DNA from: Candidatus Wallbacteria bacterium
GTDB taxonomy: Bacteria > Muiribacteriota > JAQTZZ01
DNA: 12,736 nt
Direction of reading: 5' to 3'
NCBI GenBank assembly: GCA_028687545.1
Contig: JAQTZZ010000078.1
Coordinates: 1 to 12,736, forward strand
A model generated the notes under the pieces. The model was not told where the DNA came from and did no database searches. It was given only the letters and a program-made list of their open reading frames with translations. The position numbers were made by a program, and so were the translations under genes. Of the stretch, positions 1-5,521 are shown piece by piece (positions within the stretch are counted from its first letter, which is position 1; the number at the start of each line of letters is the position of its first letter).

Positions 1-26
1 AAACGGACTACATTTTTCTTTTTCAT
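1..26 (-). CDS. Start of an unidentified gene (partial, runs off the window)
   Basis: Only eight codons are visible (MKKKNVVR), beginning at the ATG at 26-24. A strong Shine-Dalgarno, AGGAGG, sits five bases upstream (positions 32-37 on the plus strand), and the stop of the preceding gene is 15 nt away. The lysine-rich start could be the n-region of a signal peptide, but too little is visible to say. The tight spacing and shared strand make it the third gene of the sigma factor / membrane protein operon; third genes in such operons often encode secreted or membrane targets, which is inference only. Start-codon confidence is good, function unknown. Confidence 0.6.
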
Positions 27-41
27 AGTATCCTCCTATAA

Positions 42-497
42 TCACCTGGACGGGCCCATCCGGGTTGAACGCACATTTCGCATGGCCTTCGGCGGGCGGG
101 TATTAAACCCGCCCCTCAGGGAAAACAAATGCATTCTGCCGTATTTAAAATATTCTCCAAACTGCATAACCGTTGAAATTAATGCGCCGAGGATCATTCC
201 GGTCAGGATTACCGGCCAGGTCAGATCCAGCTGCAGACTGGGCATTGAATTCAGATTTTCAGAGAGGTTTGCCAGTTGATAAGCAAAGGCCTGGGGATTG
301 ATTCTGAACACCAGCATGTCTCCGAACAGGCTGTAAGTGATGAACAGGGCCAGAGTGGAAAGCACTACTCCGTGGAAGCAGTTCCAGAAATGCTCCCTGC
401 TCCTGGCTGTTTCCAGCACCTGCCTGCCCAGTCCGGATGGAGTCTTAAGTTCCGGCTGATTCTCAGAGAGTTCTTGGTAAAAATCTTTGTCAATCAT
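42..497 (-). CDS. Two-TM membrane protein, candidate anti-sigma factor
   Basis: A 151-residue protein whose ATG overlaps the end of the ECF sigma gene by 8 bp, with GGAGAT as ribosome binding site inside that gene; translational coupling is likely. Residues 1-37 are hydrophilic and presumably cytoplasmic. Two hydrophobic segments follow, about 39-64 and 93-113, separated by a ~28-residue loop, and the protein ends in an arginine-rich tail. Position directly behind an ECF sigma gene is the classic place for a membrane anti-sigma factor, with the N-terminal part holding the sigma factor. However, the HxxxCxxC zinc motif of ZAS-type anti-sigma factors is absent and no family is recognised, so the role rests on context. 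The last ~25 residues (from about residue 127) are encoded by DNA containing a GC-rich palindrome and may not be part of the ancestral protein. Confidence 0.7.
   Translation of the reverse strand: MIDKDFYQELSENQPELKTPSGLGRQVLETARSREHFWNCFHGVVLSTLALFITYSLFGDMLVFRINPQAFAYQLANLSENLNSMPSLQLDLTWPVILTGMILGALISTVMQFGEYFKYGRMHLFSLRGGFNTRPPKAMRNVRSTRMGPSR
94..114. repeat. GC-rich palindrome in the tail of the candidate anti-sigma gene
   Basis: Arms GGGCGGGT (94-101) and ACCCGCCC (107-114) are perfectly complementary around a 5-nt loop. The element lies inside the coding sequence and encodes part of the Arg/Pro-rich tail. Its GGGCG/CGCCC core resembles the palindrome at 7256-7283, suggesting a REP-like family of dispersed palindromes. 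No U-tract follows on either strand, so an intrinsic terminator is unlikely. Confidence 0.6.
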
Positions 498-996
498 GGC
501 CTATCTCCTTTTTCAACTGTTCCTTGGCATATGCCAGGCGGGACCTGACTGTGCCTACTGGCACCTGTTCGATTTCTGCGATCTCCTCGTAACTGAGATC
601 CTCATAATATTTCAGGTACAGGATGCTTTTCAGTTTTTTCGGCAGTTTATCCAGGCTTTTATTCAGCTCCTCGTATCTCTCGTTCTTCTCAAGGTAATCC
701 TCGTGGTATTCGGAGTTCCGATACAGGTTCAGGAATGAGAGGTACTTTTTCCACTCCCTGAAGAACATCAGGCATTCATTCCTGGCTACTTTGTAAAGCC
801 ATGGTTTGACCTGGAATCCTTCCGCTAAAAATCTCTCTTCCTGTGCAGCCTTCACGAAAACCTCCTGGGCTATGTCAAAGCTTTCAGCTTCATCCCTGAC
901 AAGGTGCAGGCAGTAGAACATGATCTTCCTGAAATAAAGGTTAAAGACCTGCTCGAACTGCTCTTCTCTGCTTGTTTTGGTTTTTAATTCTTCCAT
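490..996 (-). CDS. ECF-family RNA polymerase sigma factor
   Basis: A 168-residue sigma-70-family protein of normal ECF length. Residues about 11-80 match the region 2 domain (core polymerase and -10 binding), with the DIAQEVFVKA segment at 41-50 and PWLYKVARNE at 65-74. Residues about 112-163 match region 4 (-35 recognition), with LPKKLKSILYLKYYEDLSYE leading into a helix-turn-helix ending VPVGTVRSRL at 145-154. There is no region 1.1 or 3. The ATG at 996 is preferred over an in-frame GTG at 1005 because AGAAGG lies eight bases before the ATG but nearly touches the GTG. The gene overlaps the downstream membrane protein gene, forming a likely sigma/anti-sigma pair. It would direct transcription of a small regulon in response to an envelope or other external signal that cannot be read from sequence. 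Confidence 0.93.
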   Translation of the reverse strand: MEELKTKTSREEQFEQVFNLYFRKIMFYCLHLVRDEAESFDIAQEVFVKAAQEERFLAEGFQVKPWLYKVARNECLMFFREWKKYLSFLNLYRNSEYHEDYLEKNERYEELNKSLDKLPKKLKSILYLKYYEDLSYEEIAEIEQVPVGTVRSRLAYAKEQLKKEIGHD

Positions 997-1061
997 TTTC
1001 TGCACCTTCTGACATGATAATGCAAAAGCAGCAAAAAAGTTCGGTGAAATGAAAAAAATGT

Positions 1062-1090
1062 TTTATAAATTTTTTACTGAATCAAACGAA
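1062..1090 (-). promoter_or_regulatory. Weak candidate promoter ahead of the sigma factor operon
   Basis: The 97-nt gap between the serine hydrolase stop and the sigma factor start is very AT-rich. A TATAAA box (1062-1067) could be a -10 element; the hexamer 17 bp upstream, TTCGTT (1085-1090), is a poor -35. The gap contains no convincing terminator, so read-through from the serine hydrolase gene cannot be excluded. Confidence 0.25.
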
Positions 1091-1093
1091 CTG

Positions 1094-2308
1094 TCACAGC
1101 CCCAGTATTTCGCTTGCTATGATCTGGGCAAGCCGCTCTTCTGCATCAGTGTAAACGCCAGACTGGGCCGGATTGGCGCCATTGAGGATGAAGGCCATGC
1201 CTGAGTTTTTTGCTGGGCTGAAATACATGTCGCTGCGTATGCCATAGGCTATACCGACATGGCCGTACATTTCCACGCCTGGGACAAAATCGTCCGTGAT
1301 GTGTATGCCAAGACCCTTCTTCTTATACAGCCCGCCGAATCCATTGCCTTCCCAGTGCTTTTCCAGCATCAGGCTGACAGTTTCCGGCTTGAGTATCTGA
1401 TTGTCACCGTAAGTCCCCTTGTTCAGGAACATCAGCATGAAGGCTGCCAGATCGCGAGCGCTGACCCTGAGGCCACCCTGGGGGCCGAAATACATGGCAT
1501 TTGTGCCTGGCTTGTAGGAGGAAAGATTGGGAGCAGCAGGCTTTACCCCTCCGAAATTATCGGTTGAGGCTTGCGGGCCTGAAGCATTGTACCTGTAGCA
1601 GACAGCCACTTTGTTGATATCAGCGATGTCCTGAATGTTGAAACTGCCTCTGATCTTAAGCTTGGACAGCACGTTTTCCCTGACGAAAATATCGAATCTC
1701 TTTCCGCTGAGCTTTTCCACCAGAGTACCGAGCAGGCCGAAGCAGAAGTTGGAATAATTAAAAGTGCCTGAACCAGGCTTGTAACTCCCAAAATTGGATT
1801 TTGAATAGTATTTGCCTCCTGGCACCAGGAATTCCTTTACTGATGGAATTGTTCCGCTGAATGTGGCATTGATCAGGCTGCCGTATGAGTCTGAATCCAC
1901 AATGCTTGACGTGTGTGTCAGCAGCTGGAGGTAAGTGATTGGAGTATCCGGATAGTTCGGATTGCGAACTTTATATCCGAGCGCTGTGCTGATATCTTCG
2001 TTGAGCTGGAATTTACCCTGCTCAAAAAGCGTCATCAGCGCAGTTGCGGTGAAAGTCTTGGAGATCGAGGCCACGCGGATCATTGTGTCAGGCTTCGCTT
2101 TGATCCCGCGGGTGACATCAGACTGGCCGTAAGCGCCTTCCCAGACGATCTTCCCGTCTTTCACTGCCACTGCCAGGATCGTGGCAGCATGGCTGTTTTT
2201 TAAAAGCTCTGCGATTGCTTTTTCAGCAACAGGATAATCCGCTGCTGCGATCTGCTGCATGAAAGCGCATGCCAGCAAAAAAAATGAAAAGAAATGTTTC
2301 CTGAACAT
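1094..2308 (-). CDS. Secreted beta-lactamase-fold serine hydrolase (penicillin-binding protein / esterase type)
   Basis: A 404-residue protein with a signal peptide at residues 1-22 (FFSFFLLACAF core, cleavage likely after the AAA), so it acts in the periplasm or outside the cell. The beta-lactamase / class C / DD-peptidase superfamily motifs are present: SISK at 81-84 (nucleophile S81, base K84), YSN at 185-187, and HVG at 350-352 where class C enzymes have KTG. HxG in the third box is usual in carboxypeptidase- and esterase-like members, so D-alanyl peptide or ester hydrolysis is more likely than antibiotic hydrolysis; the substrate cannot be told from sequence. The ATG at 2308 has GAGGAA a few bases upstream. 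It stands between a terminator (2389-2413) and the sigma operon and appears to be transcribed alone or to read into the sigma genes. Length and motif order are normal for the family. Confidence 0.9.
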   Translation of the reverse strand: MFRKHFFSFFLLACAFMQQIAAADYPVAEKAIAELLKNSHAATILAVAVKDGKIVWEGAYGQSDVTRGIKAKPDTMIRVASISKTFTATALMTLFEQGKFQLNEDISTALGYKVRNPNYPDTPITYLQLLTHTSSIVDSDSYGSLINATFSGTIPSVKEFLVPGGKYYSKSNFGSYKPGSGTFNYSNFCFGLLGTLVEKLSGKRFDIFVRENVLSKLKIRGSFNIQDIADINKVAVCYRYNASGPQASTDNFGGVKPAAPNLSSYKPGTNAMYFGPQGGLRVSARDLAAFMLMFLNKGTYGDNQILKPETVSLMLEKHWEGNGFGGLYKKKGLGIHITDDFVPGVEMYGHVGIAYGIRSDMYFSPAKNSGMAFILNGANPAQSGVYTDAEERLAQIIASEILGL

Positions 2309-2388
2309 TATTCCTCATTATACCTTTAATGATTCAATTCTACCTGGGAATGCACTGAAACAGGCGCATCAGAATGCATCAACATCAT

Positions 2389-2413
2389 AAAAAGAGCCCC
2401 TTGCGGAGCTCTT
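2389..2413 (-). terminator. Intrinsic terminator of the four-repeat protein gene
   Basis: On the minus strand the 9-bp stem AAGAGCTCC / GGGGCTCTT (one G-U pair) closes a GCAA tetraloop of the stable GNRA type, and the run of Ts continues to five before ATGATG. It lies about 125 nt downstream of the stop codon at 2539 and before the serine hydrolase gene, the expected place for the end of that transcript. Confidence 0.8.
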
Positions 2414-2461
2414 GGATAAACAGTTACTCAAACATCCACCTGCTAAAGTTCACCCCACTAC

Positions 2462-2486
2462 ACAGAATTTGTTCCACAAATCCTGT
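2462..2486 (-). other. Hairpin in the 3' UTR
   Basis: On the minus strand ACAGGATTTG pairs with CAAATTCTGT through all ten positions (one G-U) around a TGGAA loop. The G-U pair becomes an A-C mismatch on the plus strand, so the structure fits minus-strand RNA better. No U-tract follows, so it is probably not itself a terminator. Confidence 0.55.
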
Positions 2487-2497
2487 TTCGGGGGTTA

Positions 2498-2540
2498 AGA
2501 AGCTGTAAAACCTTCGCAATGCTCAGGTTTAACAGCTTCT
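2498..2540 (-). other. Long hairpin starting in the stop codon of the four-repeat gene
   Basis: Two 16-nt arms, 2525-2540 and 2498-2513, pair with a single mismatch around an 11-nt loop. The 5' arm begins within the TAG stop codon (2539-2541). The sequence after the stem is TAACCCCC, with no U-run. It could protect the transcript 3' end or act in a Rho-type or stalled termination, with the true intrinsic terminator further on. Confidence 0.55.
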
Positions 2541-3891
2541 AAATCTTGAACATCTGTAAAATTTTGTTCACATCATCCTGCTTCAATACCCCGGCTTTTG
2601 CCGCAGAAAGCAGCGCCTGTTTCACTTGCTCCATCACGGGCTGGATCTTTTTCTTGATGTCGTCCGGGAGCAGTGTATAAGCTGCCGCTGCTTTCTGCAG
2701 CGCGTCCCAGTCTTTCTGGTCCAGCAGGATCTGCAGCCTGCTGACCATTTCGTTCACCCCGTCCTCTGCCTCACTAAGCAGCGCGTCGATCTGAGCCTGC
2801 TCAGTACCACCCTTGGCTACGAGTTCCTTCTGCTGGTCGAAGATGGCCACTATCCTGTTGATCAGGCTCACAAGCCATTCAGCTACAGGATGGTTCCCCC
2901 CTGTTTTGAGATTGAACATCTGGAGGATTTTGTCCACATCCTCTTTTTTCAGGATGTTCGCAGCAGCAGCCTTGAGAAGAGCATCCTTGGCCTTCTCCAG
3001 ATACGGCTTCAGCTTGGCCTTTGTCTCGTCAGGCATCAGAATGTAGAGGCTCGCCACCTTCTGCAGGAAATCGAAGTCCTTCTGTTCCAGGATCACCTGC
3101 AGCCTGTCTGTCTCATCCGACCCTTTGCCTGCGAACATGGCGATGATCTTGTCCACGTCCGCGCTCTTCAGAACCCCTGCTTCAGCAGCCTTCAGGAGCG
3201 CGCCTTTGATGCAGGCGAGTGTCGGCTTCAGTTTCTCCTTGGCTTCAGCAGGCAGTTTCTGGTACCAGTCGGCTAAGATCCGGATTTTCGCAAAGTCCTG
3301 TTCGTTCAGGACCACCTGCACACGTTCCTCACCCTTTGCCTTTGAGTTTTCATTGATCTGATAACTCATCCCGTGCATGGTGCATTTCACGCAGGGAGCA
3401 TTCGATTTTCCGTTAACGATCACATAGGATTTGGGTGTGCCGGATGAAGGACATTGCGGGATTTTCTGGCCAGGCATCTGCTCGGCGATCTTGGCCCAGA
3501 CGATCGGGACTTCAGTCAGATTCAGGTGGGTTTTGCGGGCGGCGTCACGGATGTCCAGCAGATTCCAGTCACAGTTCTGGGCTGCCAGGATGGCAGCGTT
3601 AGGTCCCTTAGCGTTCAGTTTGAACATGGCGATGATCCTGTCCGCGTCCTCTTTTTTGAAGATGCCGGCAGTTACACCTTTGTTCAGGCCGTCAGCGAGC
3701 GACAGAAGCACAGGCTTGAGCTTTTCCTGCACATCGGCAGGCAGGGATTTATAAGCATCAGCGACCTGCTGGACAAACTTGAAATCAGTGTCTGAAAAAA
3801 TAACCTGCAGTCGTTCAGCGGAAATTAAATTAGAATTAAAAATAAAAATAAAACTAATAAAGATGATAAAAGAAAAGTTTTTGTACTTCAT
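2539..3891 (-). CDS. Secreted four-repeat protein of unrecognised family with a pilin-like Cys/His insert
   Basis: A 450-residue protein. The ATG at 3891 is chosen over an in-frame GTG at 3906 because GAGGGG sits just before it and would lie inside the longer form. Residues 1-25 are a signal peptide (MKYKN, a Phe/Ile-rich core, cleavage near SAE). Four related ~66-residue modules follow at about 26-92, 189-254, 262-328 and 384-450. Each has the pattern RLQV(I/V)L-x2-(K/Q)DF near its start, LP(D/A)-x4-K(L/I)KP in the middle and DVDKI(I/L)-x-MF at its end, and looks all-helical. Residues 93-188 are an insert with C107, C147-P-S-S-G, C167-x2-C170 and H173-G, resembling the C-terminal end of pilin or pseudopilin-like proteins. 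Residues 333-383 are a second, helical linker. No family or enzyme motif is recognised. An extracytoplasmic binding or structural role is plausible but unproven. It has its own promoter and terminator, so it appears monocistronic. Confidence 0.88.
   Translation of the reverse strand: MKYKNFSFIIFISFIFIFNSNLISAERLQVIFSDTDFKFVQQVADAYKSLPADVQEKLKPVLLSLADGLNKGVTAGIFKKEDADRIIAMFKLNAKGPNAAILAAQNCDWNLLDIRDAARKTHLNLTEVPIVWAKIAEQMPGQKIPQCPSSGTPKSYVIVNGKSNAPCVKCTMHGMSYQINENSKAKGEERVQVVLNEQDFAKIRILADWYQKLPAEAKEKLKPTLACIKGALLKAAEAGVLKSADVDKIIAMFAGKGSDETDRLQVILEQKDFDFLQKVASLYILMPDETKAKLKPYLEKAKDALLKAAAANILKKEDVDKILQMFNLKTGGNHPVAEWLVSLINRIVAIFDQQKELVAKGGTEQAQIDALLSEAEDGVNEMVSRLQILLDQKDWDALQKAAAAYTLLPDDIKKKIQPVMEQVKQALLSAAKAGVLKQDDVNKILQMFKI
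2542..3816 (-). repeat. Four coding copies of a ~66-residue module
   Basis: The copies map to 3616-3816, 3130-3327, 2908-3108 and 2542-2742. Copies 3 and 4 are closest to each other (QKDF/QKDW, KILQMF), copies 1 and 2 share KIIAMF or RIIAMF endings. Copies 2 and 3 are nearly contiguous (7-residue gap); copies 1/2 and 3/4 are separated by about 96 and 55 residues. The last copy ends exactly at the C-terminus, so the module is probably a self-contained fold. Confidence 0.85.
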
Positions 3892-3926
3892 ACTCCCCTC
3901 CAGCACTTATTACTTAATACATTTTA

Positions 3927-3955
3927 ATTATAACAACAAACGATTTTCAATGCAA
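3927..3955 (-). promoter_or_regulatory. Strong sigma-70-type promoter for the four-repeat gene
   Basis: The -35 element TTGCAT (3950-3955) and a perfect -10 TATAAT (3927-3932) are separated by exactly 17 bp. The expected start of transcription near 3920 leaves a leader of about 28 nt carrying the GAGGGG ribosome binding site. The surrounding 60 bp are strongly AT-rich, unlike the GC-rich stretch just upstream. Confidence 0.8.
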
Positions 3956-3967
3956 ACGTTACAGCCA

Positions 3968-3987
3968 GACCGCCCGACCGGGAGGTC
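3968..3987. other. GC-rich hairpin just after prmC
   Basis: GACC-G-CCC (3968-3975) pairs with GGG-A-GGTC (3980-3987), one mismatch, 4-nt loop. It lies ten bases beyond the prmC stop and before the next promoter, so it may mark the end of the prmC transcript, but no U-tract follows on the minus strand. It could instead be a dispersed palindrome like those at 94-114 and 7256-7283. Confidence 0.4.
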
Positions 3988-3996
3988 CGCCACTAG

Positions 3997-4824
3997 TTAC
4001 AGCATGACTTTCATGATCCGCCAGAATCCAGCGTAATCCCTGTAAAATCGTCTTTTTCCGAATGAGCCGAAGATTTCTTCCAGCGGTTCCTTCTGATTAT
4101 CATCGATCTCCAGATAAACCGCGCCGCTCGGGTTCAGGTGCTGCTCAGAGAATCCTGAAATGATCCGGTAAAAATCCAGGCCGTCTTCTCCTCCGAATAA
4201 GGCAATTTCCGGCTCCTTCTTCACTTCGGCAGATAGAAATATCATGCGCTCGGCTGAAACATATGGTGGATTGCTGATGATCAGATCGAATTTATCCTGC
4301 GGAGCAAAAGCTGCAATATCAGCTTCCAGCAGGGTTACATTATTCAGACCAAAAGACAGGCTGTTCTTCCGGCAGATTTCAAGTGCCGCCTGGCTCCTGT
4401 CGATACCCGTAAAATTCCAGCCCTGACGCTTGAGAGCCAGAGTCAGGATGATGATGCCGCTCCCCACTCCGATTTCGAGGCATTTCAGACTGCCTCCCTG
4501 CCTGTCCTCCAGAACGGTTTCCACAAGTTGCTCGGTCTCAGGCCTCGGGATCAGCACATTTTCATCCACTGCAAAGGTCTGGCCGTAAAAATGCCACCTG
4601 CCGAGCAGATAGGCGAGCGGGATCTTTTCCAGGGCTCGCAGCCGGCTGATCTCCAGCGCCTGCTTTTCGGTTTCAGCAGGAACTTCAGGGTTCTCCAGAT
4701 AGCATTCGGCAACCTTGCGGTCAAGCAGATAGGAAAGCAGCAGTTCGGCCTCGCGCCTTGGTTCGTGTAAACGGCCTTTGTAGAAAAGATATATTTCCCG
4801 GAACAGTTCACGATACGTTTTCAC
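3997..4824 (-). CDS. prmC: Peptide chain release factor N5-glutamine methyltransferase PrmC (HemK)
   Basis: A 275-residue S-adenosylmethionine-dependent enzyme that methylates the glutamine of the GGQ motif in release factors RF1 and RF2, raising termination efficiency; cytoplasmic. Residues 1-75 form the helical N-terminal domain that contacts the release factor, ending in PLAYLLGRWHF (69-79). The linker carries the family signature LIPRPETEQLVE (91-102). The Rossmann SAM site is LEIGVGSG (116-123), and the catalytic NPPY is at 185-188 (ISNPPYVS). EPEIALFGGEDGLDFYR (204-220) is also typical of the family. Start is a GTG at 4824, supported by AAGGA seven bases upstream; no better ATG is near. 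It lies 15 nt after cinA and is likely cotranscribed. prmC usually sits beside the RF1 gene prfA, which is not in this window. Full length with all motifs intact. Confidence 0.96.
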   Translation of the reverse strand: MKTYRELFREIYLFYKGRLHEPRREAELLLSYLLDRKVAECYLENPEVPAETEKQALEISRLRALEKIPLAYLLGRWHFYGQTFAVDENVLIPRPETEQLVETVLEDRQGGSLKCLEIGVGSGIIILTLALKRQGWNFTGIDRSQAALEICRKNSLSFGLNNVTLLEADIAAFAPQDKFDLIISNPPYVSAERMIFLSAEVKKEPEIALFGGEDGLDFYRIISGFSEQHLNPSGAVYLEIDDNQKEPLEEIFGSFGKRRFYRDYAGFWRIMKVML

Positions 4825-4839
4825 AGTTAATCCTTAAAG

Positions 4840-5394
4840 TTATTTCTCAGCGCAAGGTTGCAGCCTCGACACTTTTTTCTTATAAATCTGACAGATTAAT
4901 GTCTGATTCTGTTCCAATGTTTCGCGCAGAAATTCCAGGGCAGCAGCTGCGGCTTTAGTTCTAATCTCTTCCCTGTTGCCCGGAAAAATTTCTTTCCTGG
5001 AAATTACATATCGGTTACTCAGGGCTATGGCAAAGAAAACATCTCCGACAAGAACCTCCTGAGGCGAGTTATCGTTTCCCGGTCCGGCCAGGCCAGTGAC
5101 AGCGAGGCAGACGTGCGCGCAGCCAAGCTTTCTGGCATTCAGAGCCATTTTTTCCGCGAATTTCAATGAATACGGAGTTTCCCTGATCAAAAACGGTCTG
5201 GATATTTTCAACATCTTTTTTTTGGCGGACCTGGTGTAAGCCACGAATCCCCCCTGATAAAAAGTCGATGCGCCTGGCAGCGTGGTAATGCCTGCTGAGA
5301 CAAGTCCGGCAGTAATGCTTTCTGCTGTCGAAAGTTTCAGCCGGTTGGATCTGAAAAAGCCTGCAATCACTTCCATTGTGAGATTTTTGTCCAT
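4840..5394 (-). CDS. pncC: Stand-alone CinA C-terminal domain protein (PncC-type nicotinamide-nucleotide amidohydrolase)
   Basis: A 184-residue protein matching the CinA C-terminal family, members of which deamidate nicotinamide mononucleotide to nicotinic acid mononucleotide in pyridine nucleotide recycling. The signature is TAESITAGLVS (23-33), LPGASTFYQGGFVAYTRSAK (39-58) and VTGLAGPGNDNSPQE (99-113), ending with a helical stretch around 141-160. The usual TAESCTGG motif reads TAESITAG here, so the cysteine after the conserved serine is isoleucine; the serine itself is kept. The N-terminal molybdopterin-binding-like domain of full-length CinA is absent. A ~20-residue charged tail extends beyond the typical ~160-residue length. 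The ATG at 5394 has AGAGG at 5399-5403, but that site is the arm of a long predicted hairpin (5395-5453), so translation may be controlled. It lies between pgpA and prmC. Confidence 0.9.
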   Translation of the reverse strand: MDKNLTMEVIAGFFRSNRLKLSTAESITAGLVSAGITTLPGASTFYQGGFVAYTRSAKKKMLKISRPFLIRETPYSLKFAEKMALNARKLGCAHVCLAVTGLAGPGNDNSPQEVLVGDVFFAIALSNRYVISRKEIFPGNREEIRTKAAAAALEFLRETLEQNQTLICQIYKKKVSRLQPCAEK

Positions 5395-5469
5395 AGAACC
5401 TCTTAAAATGTTTTTTACGCTATCTCCTGGAATGACATTTTGTTAGAGGTTCTTGGAGCACTAACAAAA
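5395..5469 (-). promoter_or_regulatory. Structured leader of cinA/pncC with two competing hairpins, one hiding the ribosome binding site
   Basis: In minus-strand RNA, hairpin A pairs TTTTGTTAG (5461-5469) with CTAACAAAA (5438-5446), nine perfect pairs around a 14-nt loop. Hairpin B pairs AGAACCTCT (5445-5453) with AGAGGTTCT (5395-5403), nine perfect pairs, extended after a small internal loop by AAAATG (5436-5441) with CATTTT (5405-5410). Hairpin B contains the AGAGG ribosome binding site and reaches the base before the start codon. The two hairpins share bases 5438-5446, so they exclude one another. This is the layout of a translational on/off switch. The rest of the 127-nt gap (5470-5521) shows no clear promoter, so cinA may also be reached by read-through from pgpA. 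Confidence 0.55.
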
Positions 5470-5521
5470 CTCTTCCATCGGATCTGCTGAACAATTACCC
5501 TTTCATGCAAAATATGGAGTT

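Noticed and set aside
1014-1042. ECF-type autoregulatory promoter (GAACTT, 17 bp, TATCAT) ahead of the sigma factor gene
   Set aside because: Transcription would start at about 1007, on top of the AGAAGG ribosome binding site at 1005-1010, leaving no usable leader; the -10 also lacks the usual GTC-type ECF sequence.
1094-2308. Antibiotic-resistance beta-lactamase
   Set aside because: The SxxK and YSN boxes fit the fold, but the third box is HVG rather than KTG and nothing around the gene (AmpR-type regulator, mobile element) points to resistance; a peptidase or esterase role is more likely.
2317-2322. TATAAT box ahead of the serine hydrolase gene
   Set aside because: It touches the GAGGAA ribosome binding site and has no -35 at a suitable distance, so it is unlikely to be the working promoter. 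No better candidate was seen in 2323-2388.
2626-3276. 216-codon open frame on the plus strand opposite the four-repeat gene
   Set aside because: The minus-strand frame has a signal peptide, promoter, ribosome binding site and terminator and shows four conserved protein repeats; the plus-strand frame is its antisense shadow.
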